Below, piece by piece: positions 1-11,515 of a stretch of 64,000 nt of DNA. The notes beneath the pieces were generated by a model. The model saw nothing but the letters and a program-made list of their open reading frames with translations. It searched no databases and was not told the DNA's origin. The stretch comes from Chloranthus sessilifolius (taxonomy: Eukaryota > Streptophyta > Magnoliopsida > Chloranthales > Chloranthaceae): the NCBI GenBank assembly GCA_021018995.1, contig CM037593.1, forward strand, positions 35,725,810 through 35,789,809, read 5' to 3'. Position 1 is the first letter of the stretch. The number at the start of each line of letters is the position of its first letter. The translations under genes were made by a program, and so were the position numbers.

Positions 1-1585
1 AGAAACTAGAAATCTCGGAGAAGCTCGAAGGGGGGAAGCACCCTGAACGAATTCTAGCCGTAATAACATCTTCCCCTTGTCCCGAGCCAGTAGAAAAGAA
101 AGAATGGCTCACGAAAAGCCACCCAGGACCTGTAGAATCCACCCTTAGAAGCTCTCCTTGGAAACCATAATAAGGGAAAGCAACTAACATGGAATCCGCA
201 AACCCTACCGAGAAAAAATAGGTATCGGTCACGAGAATTTTGACCCTGCCTTATCCTTGGGTTCCCTTTCTATCACCTTTTTCTCCTCCACCTCTTCCCT
301 TATCATGGCAGTAATTTGACTGCTACCTCACATTCCCAATCCCGTCCATTCTCAATAATCCACTCAATAAACACATCTCTTCGGGTCCAATACCCGGGAT
401 ACAAAAAAGAAAGGAAGAAAAGACATTAATGAACAAAAAATGCTCAAAATCACAAAAAATGCCCTAAAACTTTTAATCCTAAACTTGGAATAAAATTCAA
501 AACAACAAGAACCCAAAACTTTTAGCTCACACATTTATAAACTATACCTCCTGAATTACCAAATGAAAAGTGTCACAACTTTAAACCCTTCCAATCTAAT
601 TAAATCTAAACCAAACACATACCCCTTTGAAAGACCACAATCCAGAACAAACCTAGATGAACCAATGATCACACAACGCTTACCCCTTCAAGGAAACATA
701 GATCTAAAGCAAAGTAAACAAGCTAATAAGATTTAAACACTTAACACCCATCCAAAACTTTTGAAAAACTCACACCTTTTAACAAGTTTCACCTATAGTC
801 AAACAAAAGACTAGAACAAAATACCTTAAACTTCACTCTAAAAAAAATAAAACCCTAAATTGTTTGGGACCCCGCTAAGAAAAATGCCCCAATCAAACCC
901 ATAGAAACCAAGTAAACCCTCTAAACAAACCTCATAAAATAAACTAAACTCCAAGCTAAACTAAATCCTAAAATAAGTCAAACAAATCAGATAAATCCAA
1001 CTAATCCACTAATAAGTTTAAACGAATAAACAAGTATGATAAAATAAAAAATGCCTCTTTATTTATAACTCAAAAGTTTTACAAGTATCACTGGAGGCAT
1101 ACCTCCTGAATTTACAACCCAAAATAAAAACCTAAAACTTTAACCTACAACCCAAAACGAAGACTGGGTTCAAAACTGAGAGGAAGCGAGGAGCAGATTC
1201 CGCTCGGAGAGTCTAATCGGAGGCTTCAGGGAGAATTGGTTGGGAAACACATCCCTCCACTTTTTACTCCTTCTCTTTCGCTATCTTCATCTCCTCCACC
1301 GCCGCCTCCTCAATGCTGCCTTCACTGCTCCCTAAAAAGGACCGATGTGAAGACTAGTGCCCTTATTTCTAATACCGCCCACTCCTAGAATAATGCTATC
1401 CACGAGCATCACCTCGGGAAAGAGATCACGCGAAATAACGAATATAGGAAGAAACGACATCCCAATCATATGATTTGATCCCCCAATATCACTCAAACAT
1501 GAGTTTCAGAACACAAGATATATCCAGAAGAAGATCAAAACTCGAGACTAAATCAGAGAATGAAAAACAAATGAAAGCTACCTCG

Positions 1586-1593
1586 CTTATATA
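1586..1593 (-). promoter_or_regulatory. Possible minus-strand TATA box
   Basis: Read on the minus strand this is TATATAAG, followed by a pyrimidine-rich leader, with the repeated-word region 1630-2562 upstream of it. The arrangement copies the accessory-ORF promoters at 22818-22829 and 49006-49016. No convincing protein follows, only short broken frames, so it is a weak call. Confidence 0.3.
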
Positions 1594-2013
1594 GAGTACA
1601 GACTCAATCATGCGCATATCCATGTGTGTTTAACTCGATCACGCACCAAGCACACAACGCACAATCCAAAACGCGCGGCCTAACCAAAGCGCGCAAATTA
1701 GCCATTTCCCGCGCCAACTGTGCGACACTCCGATCGGCGCACTCCATGAACCGTGCAAATTTATCAAATGATACACTGTCACTGTGTGACCTAAAAGGTC
1801 ACCCGTACATTGACCTGGTGACACCTCGATCATGCGCTATGGTTATAACGCATAACACAATCACACACACACTTACAGCCACGTAAACAACCCCTCAAGC
1901 CCGCGATCACATGCTCGGAAATAGGCACACAATCGTATTGAGTGACCTAAAATAGGCACGCAATACCTGACTTTGGATGAAATCTATATCACATCACGGT
2001 TCAAATTCTTCTG

Positions 2014-2562
2014 TCCCATCGCGTAGCCTCACAAGCTGTTCTGGCAGAAAAGAAAGACCTAATCACCCATCCCATCGCATACTTTTACATGGGAAGGAAA
2101 CATTGATAGCACCCAACCCCATCACGATAACATGTACATAAGCGATATCACCTCAATATCCAGTCCCATTATACTAAATTAACCATACCCTCATGACCCA
2201 TAGCGAGAAGCCGAAAGCAAATCTCTTGAGAATGCGAGCACGCCACTGCTAACTATGCTCAGTCGACATCCCATCGCGAACACCACTACCTGAAAAAAGA
2301 AAAAAAAAAACCTCATACAGCACATGCCACGCCGTGTGACGAAAAGAGAGAAAGATTGATCATGTCCCATCGCTAAGGCAAAGGGCTCTCTCTCTCCCAA
2401 ATTATTCCCCACGTCCCACCAGGACTCACCCAGCACACAACCAAAGAAAGGGAGAATCCCCAGGTCCCATCGCGACATCATTTCTCTCAAGACATCACAT
2501 CACAACTACCAAGCCCTACCACAGCAGATCGAAAGAAGAGAAATCTTCAAAGTCCAATTGCG
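2014..2562. repeat. Dispersed CCCATCGCG word array
   Basis: The word TCCCATCGCG or a close variant occurs near 2014, 2071, 2117, 2269, 2365 and 2465, with a more diverged copy near 2553. Spacing is irregular (about 45 to 150 bp) and the intervening sequence is unrelated, so this is a scattered motif and not a tandem satellite. It resembles the motif arrays elsewhere in the window in density and in carrying CpG, but the word is not a clear palindrome. Confidence 0.6.
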
Positions 2563-3256
2563 ACACTACGGTGCCACCAAACCGTACAAGCTATGCACAA
2601 TCCTGGTAAGTATCACCCCTAGGTAAGTACTACCCACTTTTTTATTTTACTCGATATTTCTCATAAATATATAGTTAGCTATGATTAAGTTAAATGTTTT
2701 CAAAACTCGTCTCTCTCGACTCGCGAATCACTGTAGTCCTCCCATAAGAGACAATCATCAGTACTCGCCGAGAAGGTTAGACAATCATCAGTACTAGCCC
2801 AAACTGGCAACTCCCTTGGGAAACTAAACATTGAGTATATTTAATCTAAGAACTTACAAACACCTATTGGAAAAGGAACGTCTGACGCGCATTGGTGTAA
2901 GCAATGACGCGCCCGGTCTGACATGACTTGCAAAAGCCATCAATATTATATGATACTTCATTTTATTATTATCGGTCCCTGGACCTTGTTTTGGACATTT
3001 CATTGATGCCCCAATACCTCAATGGCATAAAATCCCTCTGTTAGCTTGCACCATGCGGCAGGATGCGCCATGCACCCACAGACACGGAATGTGCCCTTCG
3101 ACAGCTACCATTTGCCCTTCAAATGCTCCATTTTAGCTTACTTCTTTGATGCGTTCCTACTTCGCAAGAGCGCACCGAAGAGGGGTATCTGTAGACACTC
3201 CTATTTTGCCCTCTCGAAATATACAAATTTTTTTGGTCAACCTTTGACCTTATAGC

Positions 3257-3746
3257 CATAATATGGGACAATCTGCTGAAACAATAGTATATGGTTGGAC
3301 ACACGCTGAAACAATAGTTCTGTGGCTCAGGCCCCATACCCTCGACATGGGAACCATGCACTAAAATAATAGTATGTGGCTGAACACAGGCTGAAACAAT
3401 AGCTCTGTGGCTTAGATCCCGACGTAGGGAGACTATATACTGAAACAATAGTATATAGTCAGAATACAGACTGAAACAATAATCTTGCATTTCAGCCCCC
3501 TTTTACCCTAATGTGGGACCATATGCTGAAACAATAGTATATGGCTGAACACAGGCTGAAACAATAGTTCTGTGGGTCAGGTCCCATACCTCCGACGTGG
3601 GAACCATGCACTGAAACAATAGACATGGCTGAACACAGGCTGAAATAATAGCTCTATGGCTCAAATCCCAACATAGGGAGACTATATATTGAAATAATAG
3701 TATATAGTCAAAATGCAGGTTGAAACAATAGTCTGGCATTTCAGAC
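3257..3746. repeat. Two-copy 250-bp repeat built of about 83-bp subunits
   Basis: A unit beginning near GGGACAATCTGC at 3265 is repeated at 3515, a 250-bp period. Each unit contains three subunits of about 80-86 bp. Each subunit carries a pair of CTGAAACAATAG words about 30 bp apart (first unit: 3275/3306, 3361/3391, 3440/3471). It is thus a higher-order tandem repeat. It lies in the presumed U3 of the candidate LTR 3190-6051, a usual place for tandem repeats in large plant LTRs. Confidence 0.85.
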
Positions 3747-3764
3747 TCGACTCAGACTCGAATA

Positions 3765-4195
3765 ACCCTGAATTAAGCGCCAAAAACCATGTGCTCAATT
3801 TGATTGCACGCCAAATCACAAGCGCGCAATCAGTCCCTTCTCAGACCAGACTTCTTTTTCCCAGACCAACTCGAGACTCGATCACGCGTCTGTCATGAGA
3901 CGCGCGATTAGATTGAGCCCCCCATTACTGGCGCACAATTGTCCTACGCCCGGCCTAGCCTCACCGTCCTTGATCCCTAACTTTTCTCGATTAAATGCTT
4001 CGAGAGTGATGCTTAATTGGATTATGCACCCCAAAATGGGCACGCAATTAGTTCTAACGCTATTAGGACTAGGAAACTCATCGAGCAAGTCAGCCAGTCG
4101 CTCACTGGGTTGGTGACCGACTCAAAGTGATTAAGCATTGGGAGATCGACGCACAATTTGATTAAACGCCAGAAATAGGGTGTTTAATTGGAGAA
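3765..4195. repeat. GCGCGCAATT-type word array upstream of a TATA box
   Basis: Words related to GCGCGCAAT, GCACGCAATTAG and CGCACAATT, in both orientations (for example ACGCGCGATT), recur about eight times directly upstream of the TATA box at 4201. Similar words occur at 1630-1990. They carry CpG, and a consensus AATTGCGCGCAATT would be self-complementary, but single copies are diverged. Confidence 0.5.
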
Positions 4196-4200
4196 AAACC

Positions 4201-4207
4201 TATAAAA
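4201..4207 (+). promoter_or_regulatory. TATA box of candidate LTR E6
   Basis: TATAAAA is followed about 30 bases on by a purine-rich leader and, near 4373, a GT donor-like GTAGGTAAAAAT. The motif array lies immediately upstream. This supports plus-strand transcription of the 3190-6051 LTR. Confidence 0.5.
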
Positions 4208-6056
4208 ACTTTTTTTCTTGAAAAGGGAAGAGGGGCTGCGAATTTTGAGAGAGAAGACTGCAAATTCTGAAACCAGAGAGTTCCGAGGACGAATGTACAG
4301 AGAAACCTAGACATGACTTCGAGATTCAAACTCTGAACCTCTGATGATTTCTGTCCACAACCCCAACCGTAGGTAAAAATTTAGTTTTAGAATTAAGATT
4401 CACCTAGGTTTTAATTATTAGTTTTAATTTTCAGTTCGAGACCATAGCACCCTTTTTTTTTAGACCGCGAATTTTTATATCTGGTTGTAGTTCTCCTAAT
4501 TAAGAACTAGTCCTTAATTCGACGGTCTAATTTACCGAACCTAGGCTCTAATTCCATTCTAAAATCTTAATTTTCAGTCCTATCATTAATTTATGGTTCT
4601 AGTCCTTGGATTCTAGAACCAGTCTTTAATCATACAGTCTAATTTTTTGATTTCAGACCCAGATTTAGTCCTAGAAATGTAAAGTTTAATTTTAATTTCT
4701 TTGTTTAATATTTCTAAAAATCCTAAATATTAATTTTAGTTTCTATAATTCTAATTTCTCAATTTTGTTCATAATTATTACTCCGAAATGGACTCTAAAA
4801 AATTCAAAAATACTATTTTATAATCCTAAATCTAATTTATCTTTAATCTCAACCATCCGATTTGCCCAAGGGAGCTTACGGAGGGTACTCTAGAACGAGG
4901 CCAATCCTCCTTCGCATAGCGGGCCCAAACCCCTTTTTTAAAAATTACTTAGTTGCTTTAATTAGGATTATAATATCAGTTTCATAATTTCTTCTTAGAA
5001 TTTTAGTATAGTCAATTTACATACTTTATTTTAATTAAATCCTTAGAATAATTGCTTCGATTAGAACTCCAATAAAATTAGTTCCTTTATTTTAATTAGA
5101 TAATCCTAGCATAGTTAATTCCTCGCTTTATTAGACCCCAGTATCAGTAATCATTCCTTCTATTTCAATTAGAATCTTAGGATAATTAATTTATTGCTTT
5201 GATCATAATTCTAGTCAAATTAATCCTTTATTTTAATTAGAATTTAGTATGATTAATTCATTGCGTTAATTAGATTTCAAGTATGGTTAATTATTGCTCA
5301 AATCAGAATGTTAATCAAATTAGTTTGTTTCCCTCAATTAGATTTTTCTATTTTATTCATATAAAATTAATTCATTGCTTAAATTAGAGTTTTAGTAAAA
5401 CTAGTTCTCTATTTCAATTAGAATTCTGGTATAACTAGTATACATACTCTACTTAGAATTTCAGTATAACTAGCATGCTTGGTTTAATTAAAGTTTCATT
5501 AAAATTAATACACCTGCATTCCTGGTATAATTAGGAGCCCGATGTTAATTGAACTTTTAGTAGTATTAGGACACTATATTAATTAGAACTCTAATAAGAT
5601 TAAGAAACTAAAATTAATTAGACACCTGATAGAATTGGAATACTAAAATTTCCACATAATTAAACTCACAAGAGAATTAGGAAGTCTAAACTGATTAGAA
5701 CTACAATAATAACAGGGGAAGGGAAGAAAAATTAAACTAACTAAATTATAAGAAAAGACATAGCTGCTGACGTTCGTAGGTGGACGATTCAGTAAAGAAG
5801 TAACCCACACCTGCTATAAAGCGTGATCATTGATGTGTTACAGCGTCGTTAAATATCTGTAGCTAGCGATCGCAACAAACTAGGAACCTTCCTAGAAAAC
5901 CCTTTATTTCTAACACTCCAAACACCGCATCGCTAGAGTCTACTTGGACAAAATTGGAGCCACTGATTCAACGGGGACCGAGAAGAACCCAGAAAAAGCG
6001 CGCACCAACAGTACGGTTCTGAGGTCAAAATTTCTGGGACATTACACTTTGTCTAC

Positions 6057-8585
6057 AATCATTTGGTAGAAGTTCCTTTTGGACACTGTTGCTCTGTATC
6101 AGCCTTCTCTTTCAAATCCGCAGTCAGCTTCTTGATCACAACAACTTTTACTTGAATTTCTGTTCTCAGATTTTCTGCTTTAGCCTGTTGTGATAAAGCA
6201 CTTTTTTGTTAATGATTCAATTATCCACTTTTGTTCAGCATTGATGGAGCTTAGGGAATCTTTATCTTCTTGTAGTTGTATTATTTTTCCTTCAGCTACT
6301 GTCAATAAGTGATCCTTTTCACTCAGTTGTTGGTGGAGTTATTGCTGGTAGTTTTTAAGAACTTTTTCTTTTACAGTTTCTGTATCATCTGGGACTACCA
6401 TCAAACTTCCAAACCATTCAAATATAGCTACCATTTTATCTTTATAAACCTTTCTTTCTTCTTTCCAAGTTTGCTAATTTTCGCTTAGTATTCTATTCTC
6501 TGCTTACAGCTAGGTTATCTGTGCTTGAAGGGTTGAAGTGGCATCTTGGACTCTCTTCTCTGTTTCTGATGTCCATCTCGTATGATGGTCTTGTACCAGT
6601 TTTCGTTGCAAGCCCTCCATTATCTCTGTGCGCTCTTGAATCGTCAGGGTAGTATCAAAGACTCTTCTTTAGTCGTTGATATTCCTCCATCCACTTTCTT
6701 ACTATACCTGGCAGTTTGATCAAAGATAGGGCATTTGTAGAAGTCCATTGTTCTAATTCTCTTACCCTTCTCTCTACTTTTGATAATGGCAATAGATTTG
6801 GTTCATGTGTACGTTGCCATTGTTCCACTGCCTTCAATCTCCTTTCTAGCTCAGGGATTGATGTAGTGGTGCCTAGAGAATCCTCAGGGGTACTTCTTCT
6901 CCATTTAATAATTATGTAAAACTCCCTCATGGTAACTCAGAGCTTGGTCCTTCTTCAACATCTTGGGCTATGAAGGTTTGCTCTGTACTGACTATAATTG
7001 TAGGCTAAGCAATAAGTTCTATTGAGGTATGCCTAGAAGTAGCCACAATTTGTTGGTCCATTAGTAAAGGAATTTCTTAGTTTATCTCAACATTTGGGCT
7101 CATAGGGTCTGCTTCTGTAGTAACTGGCAGTGTGTCTGCCTCTGTTGAAGGGGGCATAGCAAGCCCTACTGGTGAGTCCAAAGCAGGGTCATACAGACTG
7201 GCTTGGTCTGCAATTGAGATTCCTAACTCGGTTATTCTTTCTTGTACTGGAGAGCTGATCTCTGCTCTCACCTGAGGTGGAGTAGAAGTACTCACACCTT
7301 CTTCCATAACTACTTCTGGGGCTACGATTTCTGCTGGCTGCTCTATGGCAGTTTCTTCTTGGTTCTCATGAATTTGTGGGACTTGAGGTATAGAGGGGGT
7401 ACTTTTGGTGGGAGGAGTGAGTGGGATTTTTATTTTATTTTTGGCACCTAAAGTTCTCCTATAGGCTGGGATTGTTAAGCCTTCCTCTATTCTCGGGAAA
7501 TCTTTTTCCTTGAGGTCTATACTATAGCCCACATTCATCAGCAGATTTGTGATAAGACCTCCAAATGGCAGGGTCAACTTCTTCGTCAGGTATTTTGCTT
7601 GACACAGTTTCTCCCTCATGGTAGTGATTACTTTAAAAAGGTAAGAGGGCACATTGAACCAATAGCAATTTTCCATTAAATACAATGCCTTGGCAAATAA
7701 GGCCCTTCTCTATGTTCCATGACCCGTGGGGTGAATAGTCTTATGAATTAGCACGCTGAATTTGTGAAATGATAAACTCCTTGATTTCAGGTCCTTTCGA
7801 AGGAAAAAAGGACCTATCTCGTGGAGGATTTCCTAATAGTTATGTTGCCATTTGGATAAAGTTAGGGAGGGTATCTAATGGCATCCTCAAAAGGGTGGCC
7901 TCTAGGTTATCATGGGCCAGTTGTGGTATTTCTAGGGGTGCATGCATTACCCTGGCGACCATTTCCTTTGTAATATGGATCAGAATTCCATCAATGCTAG
8001 TGGAGAGGATTGGGGATGGCCCCTAGCTGCTTTTGATCATATTTTTATAAAACAGCCTTACTAATCTAGGATAGACTGGTGTGACTTCTGGCTTTAAGAA
8101 GTAATGCAGCCCGGAATCCTTAAAATATTTAATGGCTTCTCCACCAATTTCCAACTTTTCTAAAGGTACAACGTCTACCGCAATTTCAGCTCCCACAATA
8201 TGATGTTTCATTGAAGTAGGGAGTCTATCTGTTGGCGTAGCAGAGGACGTTGGCCTTTTGCCTTTAGGTAATTTTAGGCCCTTTTTAGGGGCAGACATGG
8301 ATTCGGTCTTATTTGTGTCTTTAGGATTTTCACTGATAACTACCCCTGAAGATTTGGGCTTCTTCTTGGGTGGGTCTGCTTCTTTTGATTTGGACTTAAG
8401 GGGAGCAGACCGTGCAATACGGTTAATGATTAGGGTGTTATTAGAATTATTGCCTTCTTCTTCCTCTTCCTCTTCCTTTATTGCTTGACCGTCTCATTCT
8501 CTATGCTTCAACTCTTCTCTGTAAAAGTTAATAACAACACCATTAATTAAACTTAATTCCATGTATTGAATAAAAATTTCTTGCA
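6057..8585 (-). pseudogene. Accessory ORF of E5 (YPRLVRLFY family) with coiled-coil tail, broken
   Basis: Translated on the minus strand this gives a basic N-terminal tail, then FLKPEVTPVYPRLVRLFYKN, which matches the signature in the accessory ORFs of E2 (YYPRLVRLFYQ) and E3 (YYPRLVKLFY). I believe this is the domain family annotated as putative plant transposon protein. A second conserved part includes LTLPFGGLITNLLMNVGY. It is followed by a Pro/Thr/Glu-rich linker and a long heptad-rich region (PELERRLKAVEQW, KVERRVRELEQW) running almost to the left end. The probable start lies across the E1 insertion near 16222, just downstream of a TATA box. The frame is broken in several places. Function is unknown; the coiled coil suggests a multimer. 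It fills the slot downstream of gag in E5. Confidence 0.7.
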
Positions 8586-8795
8586 GATACTGATCAGTCA
8601 TAGAATTTGCCATTTTATCACCCTTAACTTAGTGATGCTAGGACTTAGTTTGCTACTAATAAGTTAACGATGTACATATATTAAGGACAAATTACAAAAG
8701 AGAGCCAAAGTGTTAATATTCGTCAAAATGAACTGAAAAAGCAGTAAAAAGATGATTGATCGAAAGAAGACGATTCGCCGCTGATGAAAGCCAAG

Positions 8796-8997
8796 AGATC
8801 TTAATTTATGATTGTGCGCTAAAGCTGAAGACGAAAGAAAGAGAAAAGCTAAGAAATCGTAATTTACGATTCTTCAAAAGATGATTCTTCAAAAAGCGAC
8901 AAAGGAATAAAAAGTGATAAAAGAAAGCGATCGTTTGTTATAGAAAATTGTCCAGTAAGAAAGTTGTGTGAAAATGAGAAATCGTAATTTACGATTG
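8796..8997. repeat. E1 palindrome array, AATCGTAATTTACGATT
   Basis: The word has 8-base arms AATCGTAA/TTACGATT around one base. There are full copies near 8852 and 8973 and a decayed copy near 8800; a related half-site region surrounds 8880. The array is repeated in the 3' LTR at about 14918-15118. Each arm carries a CpG. The decayed copies differ partly by C-to-T or G-to-A changes. Confidence 0.8.
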
Positions 8998-9308
8998 TAT
9001 AAAAGGAAAAGCTTTCCCTCTGTTACATCTGCTGTTGATGATCACATGAGTGAAAACTATCACCGCCATGCAACAAATTAGAAGATCTCTGAAATTAGAA
9101 GTTTGGTGAATCACGGATCTAAGAAGATTGATGAAGATAAATTCTGAAGATCTTTGCTGCTATTACCAAGATCAATCCGGAAGCATATCAACCGTTTGAA
9201 AGCAAGGAAGAATAAAATTAGGAATTAGAGTTATATTAGGAATCTTTTAACTTTAGTAGTTTCTTCTATTAGAATTAGAAGTCTTTGTAAAGTGACTCCT
9301 TATGATCT

Positions 9309-9316
9309 ATAAATAA
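9309..9316 (+). promoter_or_regulatory. TATA box in E1 5' LTR
   Basis: TATAAATA lies within CTATAAATAAGAGAGCCC and is kept in the 3' LTR at 15424-15431. The position, about 720 bp into the LTR, fits the U3/R boundary. Confidence 0.75.
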
Positions 9317-10083
9317 GAGAGCCCGGTGTAGGAATAATCGATCGAAGAATTGCATCATCAATTGACGACTGAGGTTCGATTTTCTTCCAATCAGTAGTAT
9401 ACAATAGTTAGAGTACATTAGATATCAGAGGTTTCTCAAGAGCAATTGACAACTACTATTGGGTGTTGAAGATTAGTGTAGATATCCTAGTTTTACAGAA
9501 GTAATTGACGACTACAGCTAAGGGGTGAAAGATATATTTACTTTACTTTCTAGTTTAGATTTTATTTGCTTTATTTACTACTTTGTAAACATCTTCAAGT
9601 TTTAATTTGAATTGAGACTCAAGTTAGAATTTGCAGATTAGTGTAACGGTTTTTACTTTTCCATCTTCAATTTTTATAGAATTTGATTGACACCCAAATT
9701 TTAGGAGATTGTTGATTAGATTAAATCTGTGTTAAGGAATTTTAGTTTTGATTGAGGCCCAAATTCTAGAAGACTGTAATACAGTGTAACGGTACTGTTT
9801 ATTTTTATAAATATCTGATTGTTGAAGATTGGGATTGGCGACCTCAATCTAAAGAATGAGGATTAGGATTTATTTTATGCACCTTAGATTAAAAACTCAT
9901 TCTTTATTCATATTTCTCAAGTAGTTTAGAACCTTAAAAGATAAATATAAACTTTAAAATAGAAATATAGATAAGATAACACTTTCTCATGGGAATGATC
10001 CTATACTAGCTCTACAATTTTCATTGTGCGCTTGCAATAGGTTAAGACTTAATTAGATACACATAAGTAGCTGACCAAGTTTT

Positions 10084-10101
10084 TAGCGCTGCTACCGGGG
10101 A
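10084..10101 (+). other. E1 primer-binding site
   Basis: TAGCGCTGCTACCGGGGA lies 6 bases after the LTR end. It resembles the Athila primer site TGGCGCCGTTGCCGGGGA with three differences. The same site in E5 reads TTGGCACCGTTGCCGGAGA on the minus strand. Confidence 0.8.
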
Positions 10102-10376
10102 AGTAATTTATCTTTCTGTTTATATTTTCATTTTAAAAATAAATATTTATCTTTCTCTTTTTATATTTTTTTATATTTTCAACTTTCTTTGATCACTTCT
10201 TAATCTTTCGCAGGTTTATTCGGAGTGACAACTAAGAGTCTCAAGTTCTCCTGATCAGTGAAGCTTGAAGCTCAGATTCATTTTCTCTCCCTGCTTTCTA
10301 GCATAAAAATCATATAAAACTAAACCAAAACTAGACATATTGTATCTTAGCCAACCTGCCTTGATTCCAAATCAAT

Positions 10377-11515
10377 ATGGATATGGCAGGAGTAAATCAA
10401 AGTAAGCCTAAAATGATGGGAGAATACTATGCATGGACACTTCTTACACTATCCCCATGTATTCAAACCCCTATTGCCAGTTATGAGGCTTTCAAACTTA
10501 CGTCGAATATGCTTCAAATACTTCTTACTTTTTCACAGGCTGATTGAGGAAGACCCCCAAAGGCATTTAAATAATTTTATATAAATGTGTAACATTATTC
10601 GAATCAAAGAATTGACAAGAGTACCCATTCGCTTGAGGCTATTCTCATATTCTCTTAGAGAGGAGGCAAAGTAGTGGCTACACTCTTTACCCCGAGATTT
10701 GATTGCTGATTGGGAGGGATTAAAATGCAAATTACTTATGAAGTACTTCCCAATGTGCAGAACGAATAGAATCCGACACCTTATTTTAACGTTCCATCAA
10801 TTTTCGGATGAACCTCTTCAAGAGAGCTGGAGTCGCCTCGAGGATCTTCTCTATATGTGCCCTCATCATGGGGTTGCGAAATGGCAAATAGTGCTCACTT
10901 TCTATGAAGGATTAAATGAACCAAATAGGCATATGGTTGATGTTTCCTATGATGGTATGTTTTGTAATTTAATAGCAGTAGATGCTTGGGAACTCTTTGA
11001 GACCCTTAGCAAAGAAACGGTGCAACACGATGCACCGGGTGAGATTGATTTGGAGACTTCTAAGAATATACCCTCTATGCAAGGAGGATTATATAAATTA
11101 AAGTCAATGATGAAAGGTCTTCTGAACCTAAAGCTTTGTAAAGGAAAAATTCAACCTCTGGTGGGTACAAAATCGCACCCAACATCTGGACAAGGTAAAG
11201 CCTGTGGTCCTAACCATGGACCAACTCAATCAGTTTCCCAACCTCCAACTCTTCCTCCTTACCTCACAGGAGCCCATTACTACACTGCTAATGAGGATGC
11301 CTTGCTGTAAATAGCAAACAGCTGGGTGCAATATAGCCACATCCAGACAAAGTTACTCAATCACCTGCGACAATCTATCGGAAGGTTGAAAACTCAAATT
11401 GAGAAGCTAACCCTTTTGGGAGGAGAGAGTAACGTACTACCTTCACATGCAGTTGGTACATCTAGAGGATGTATGTTTATGGGAGGCACATCAACTCCCT
11501 CTATTTTTAATTAAT
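10377..11515 (+). pseudogene. E1 gag, Athila type, broken
   Basis: The region opens with ATGGATATGGCAGG and includes a recognisable capsid-type gag core (FPMCRTNRIRHLILTFHQF, ESWSRLEDLLYMCPHHGV, FYEGLNEPNRHMVD). These match the Retrotrans_gag pattern in E5 (ESWERMKDLLQKCPHHEV, FYQGLIEPSQSTVD). After the core comes a Gly/Pro/Gln-rich tail and a short C-terminal block with LRQSIGRLKTQIEKL, the usual Athila gag end. It would form the particle shell. There are several breaks. The homologous gag of E5 is on the other strand at 56886-57866. Confidence 0.82.

Larger units (their letters stand above)
1..3189. other. Unassigned non-coding flank, probably inside a retroelement
   Basis: No reading frame here resembles a known protein. 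The first 1.1 kb is A/C-rich on the plus strand and mostly structureless. From about 1590 to 1990 there are scattered GCGCGCAA- and CACGCAAT-type words like those at 3765-4195. From 2014 to 2562 a CCCATCGCG word recurs. The last bases, a purine run ending GAGGGGTATC, look like a polypurine tract in front of an LTR starting at 3190. The stretch may therefore be the 3' internal part of a plus-strand Tat/Ogre-like element whose coding part lies left of the window. That is inference. Confidence 0.4.
3190..6051 (+). mobile_element. E6: candidate LTR, 2.86 kb, orientation uncertain
   Basis: The left edge TGTAGACACTCC follows a purine run (GAGGGGTATC), exactly as at the E4 3' LTR (GAGGGGCATC then TGTAGACACCC). 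The right edge is ACATTACA, followed by CTTTG as a possible target duplication. In plus orientation it has tandem repeats and a motif array upstream of a TATA box at 4201, then a leader with a GT donor near 4373, as expected for U3-R-U5. Against this, the right edge read in reverse (TGTAATGTCCCAG) matches the start of the minus-strand Tekay-type LTRs of E3. Two elements may abut here. The second half, 4480-5750, is T/A-rich with degenerate AATTAGAATTTTAGTAT words. Confidence 0.5.
8591..10077 (+). repeat. E1 5' LTR
   Basis: It starts TGATCAGTCATAG and ends CTGACCA. Copies of the E1 palindrome lie between about 8796 and 8997. A TATA box (TATAAATA, 9309-9316) lies about 300-500 bp downstream of them and is followed by AGAGAGCCCGG. 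The matching 3' LTR is 14712-16185. Confidence 0.92.

Noticed and set aside
1626-1886. 86-residue plus-strand frame
   Set aside because: It has no similarity to any family I recognise and overlaps the repeated GCGC/CACGCA words.
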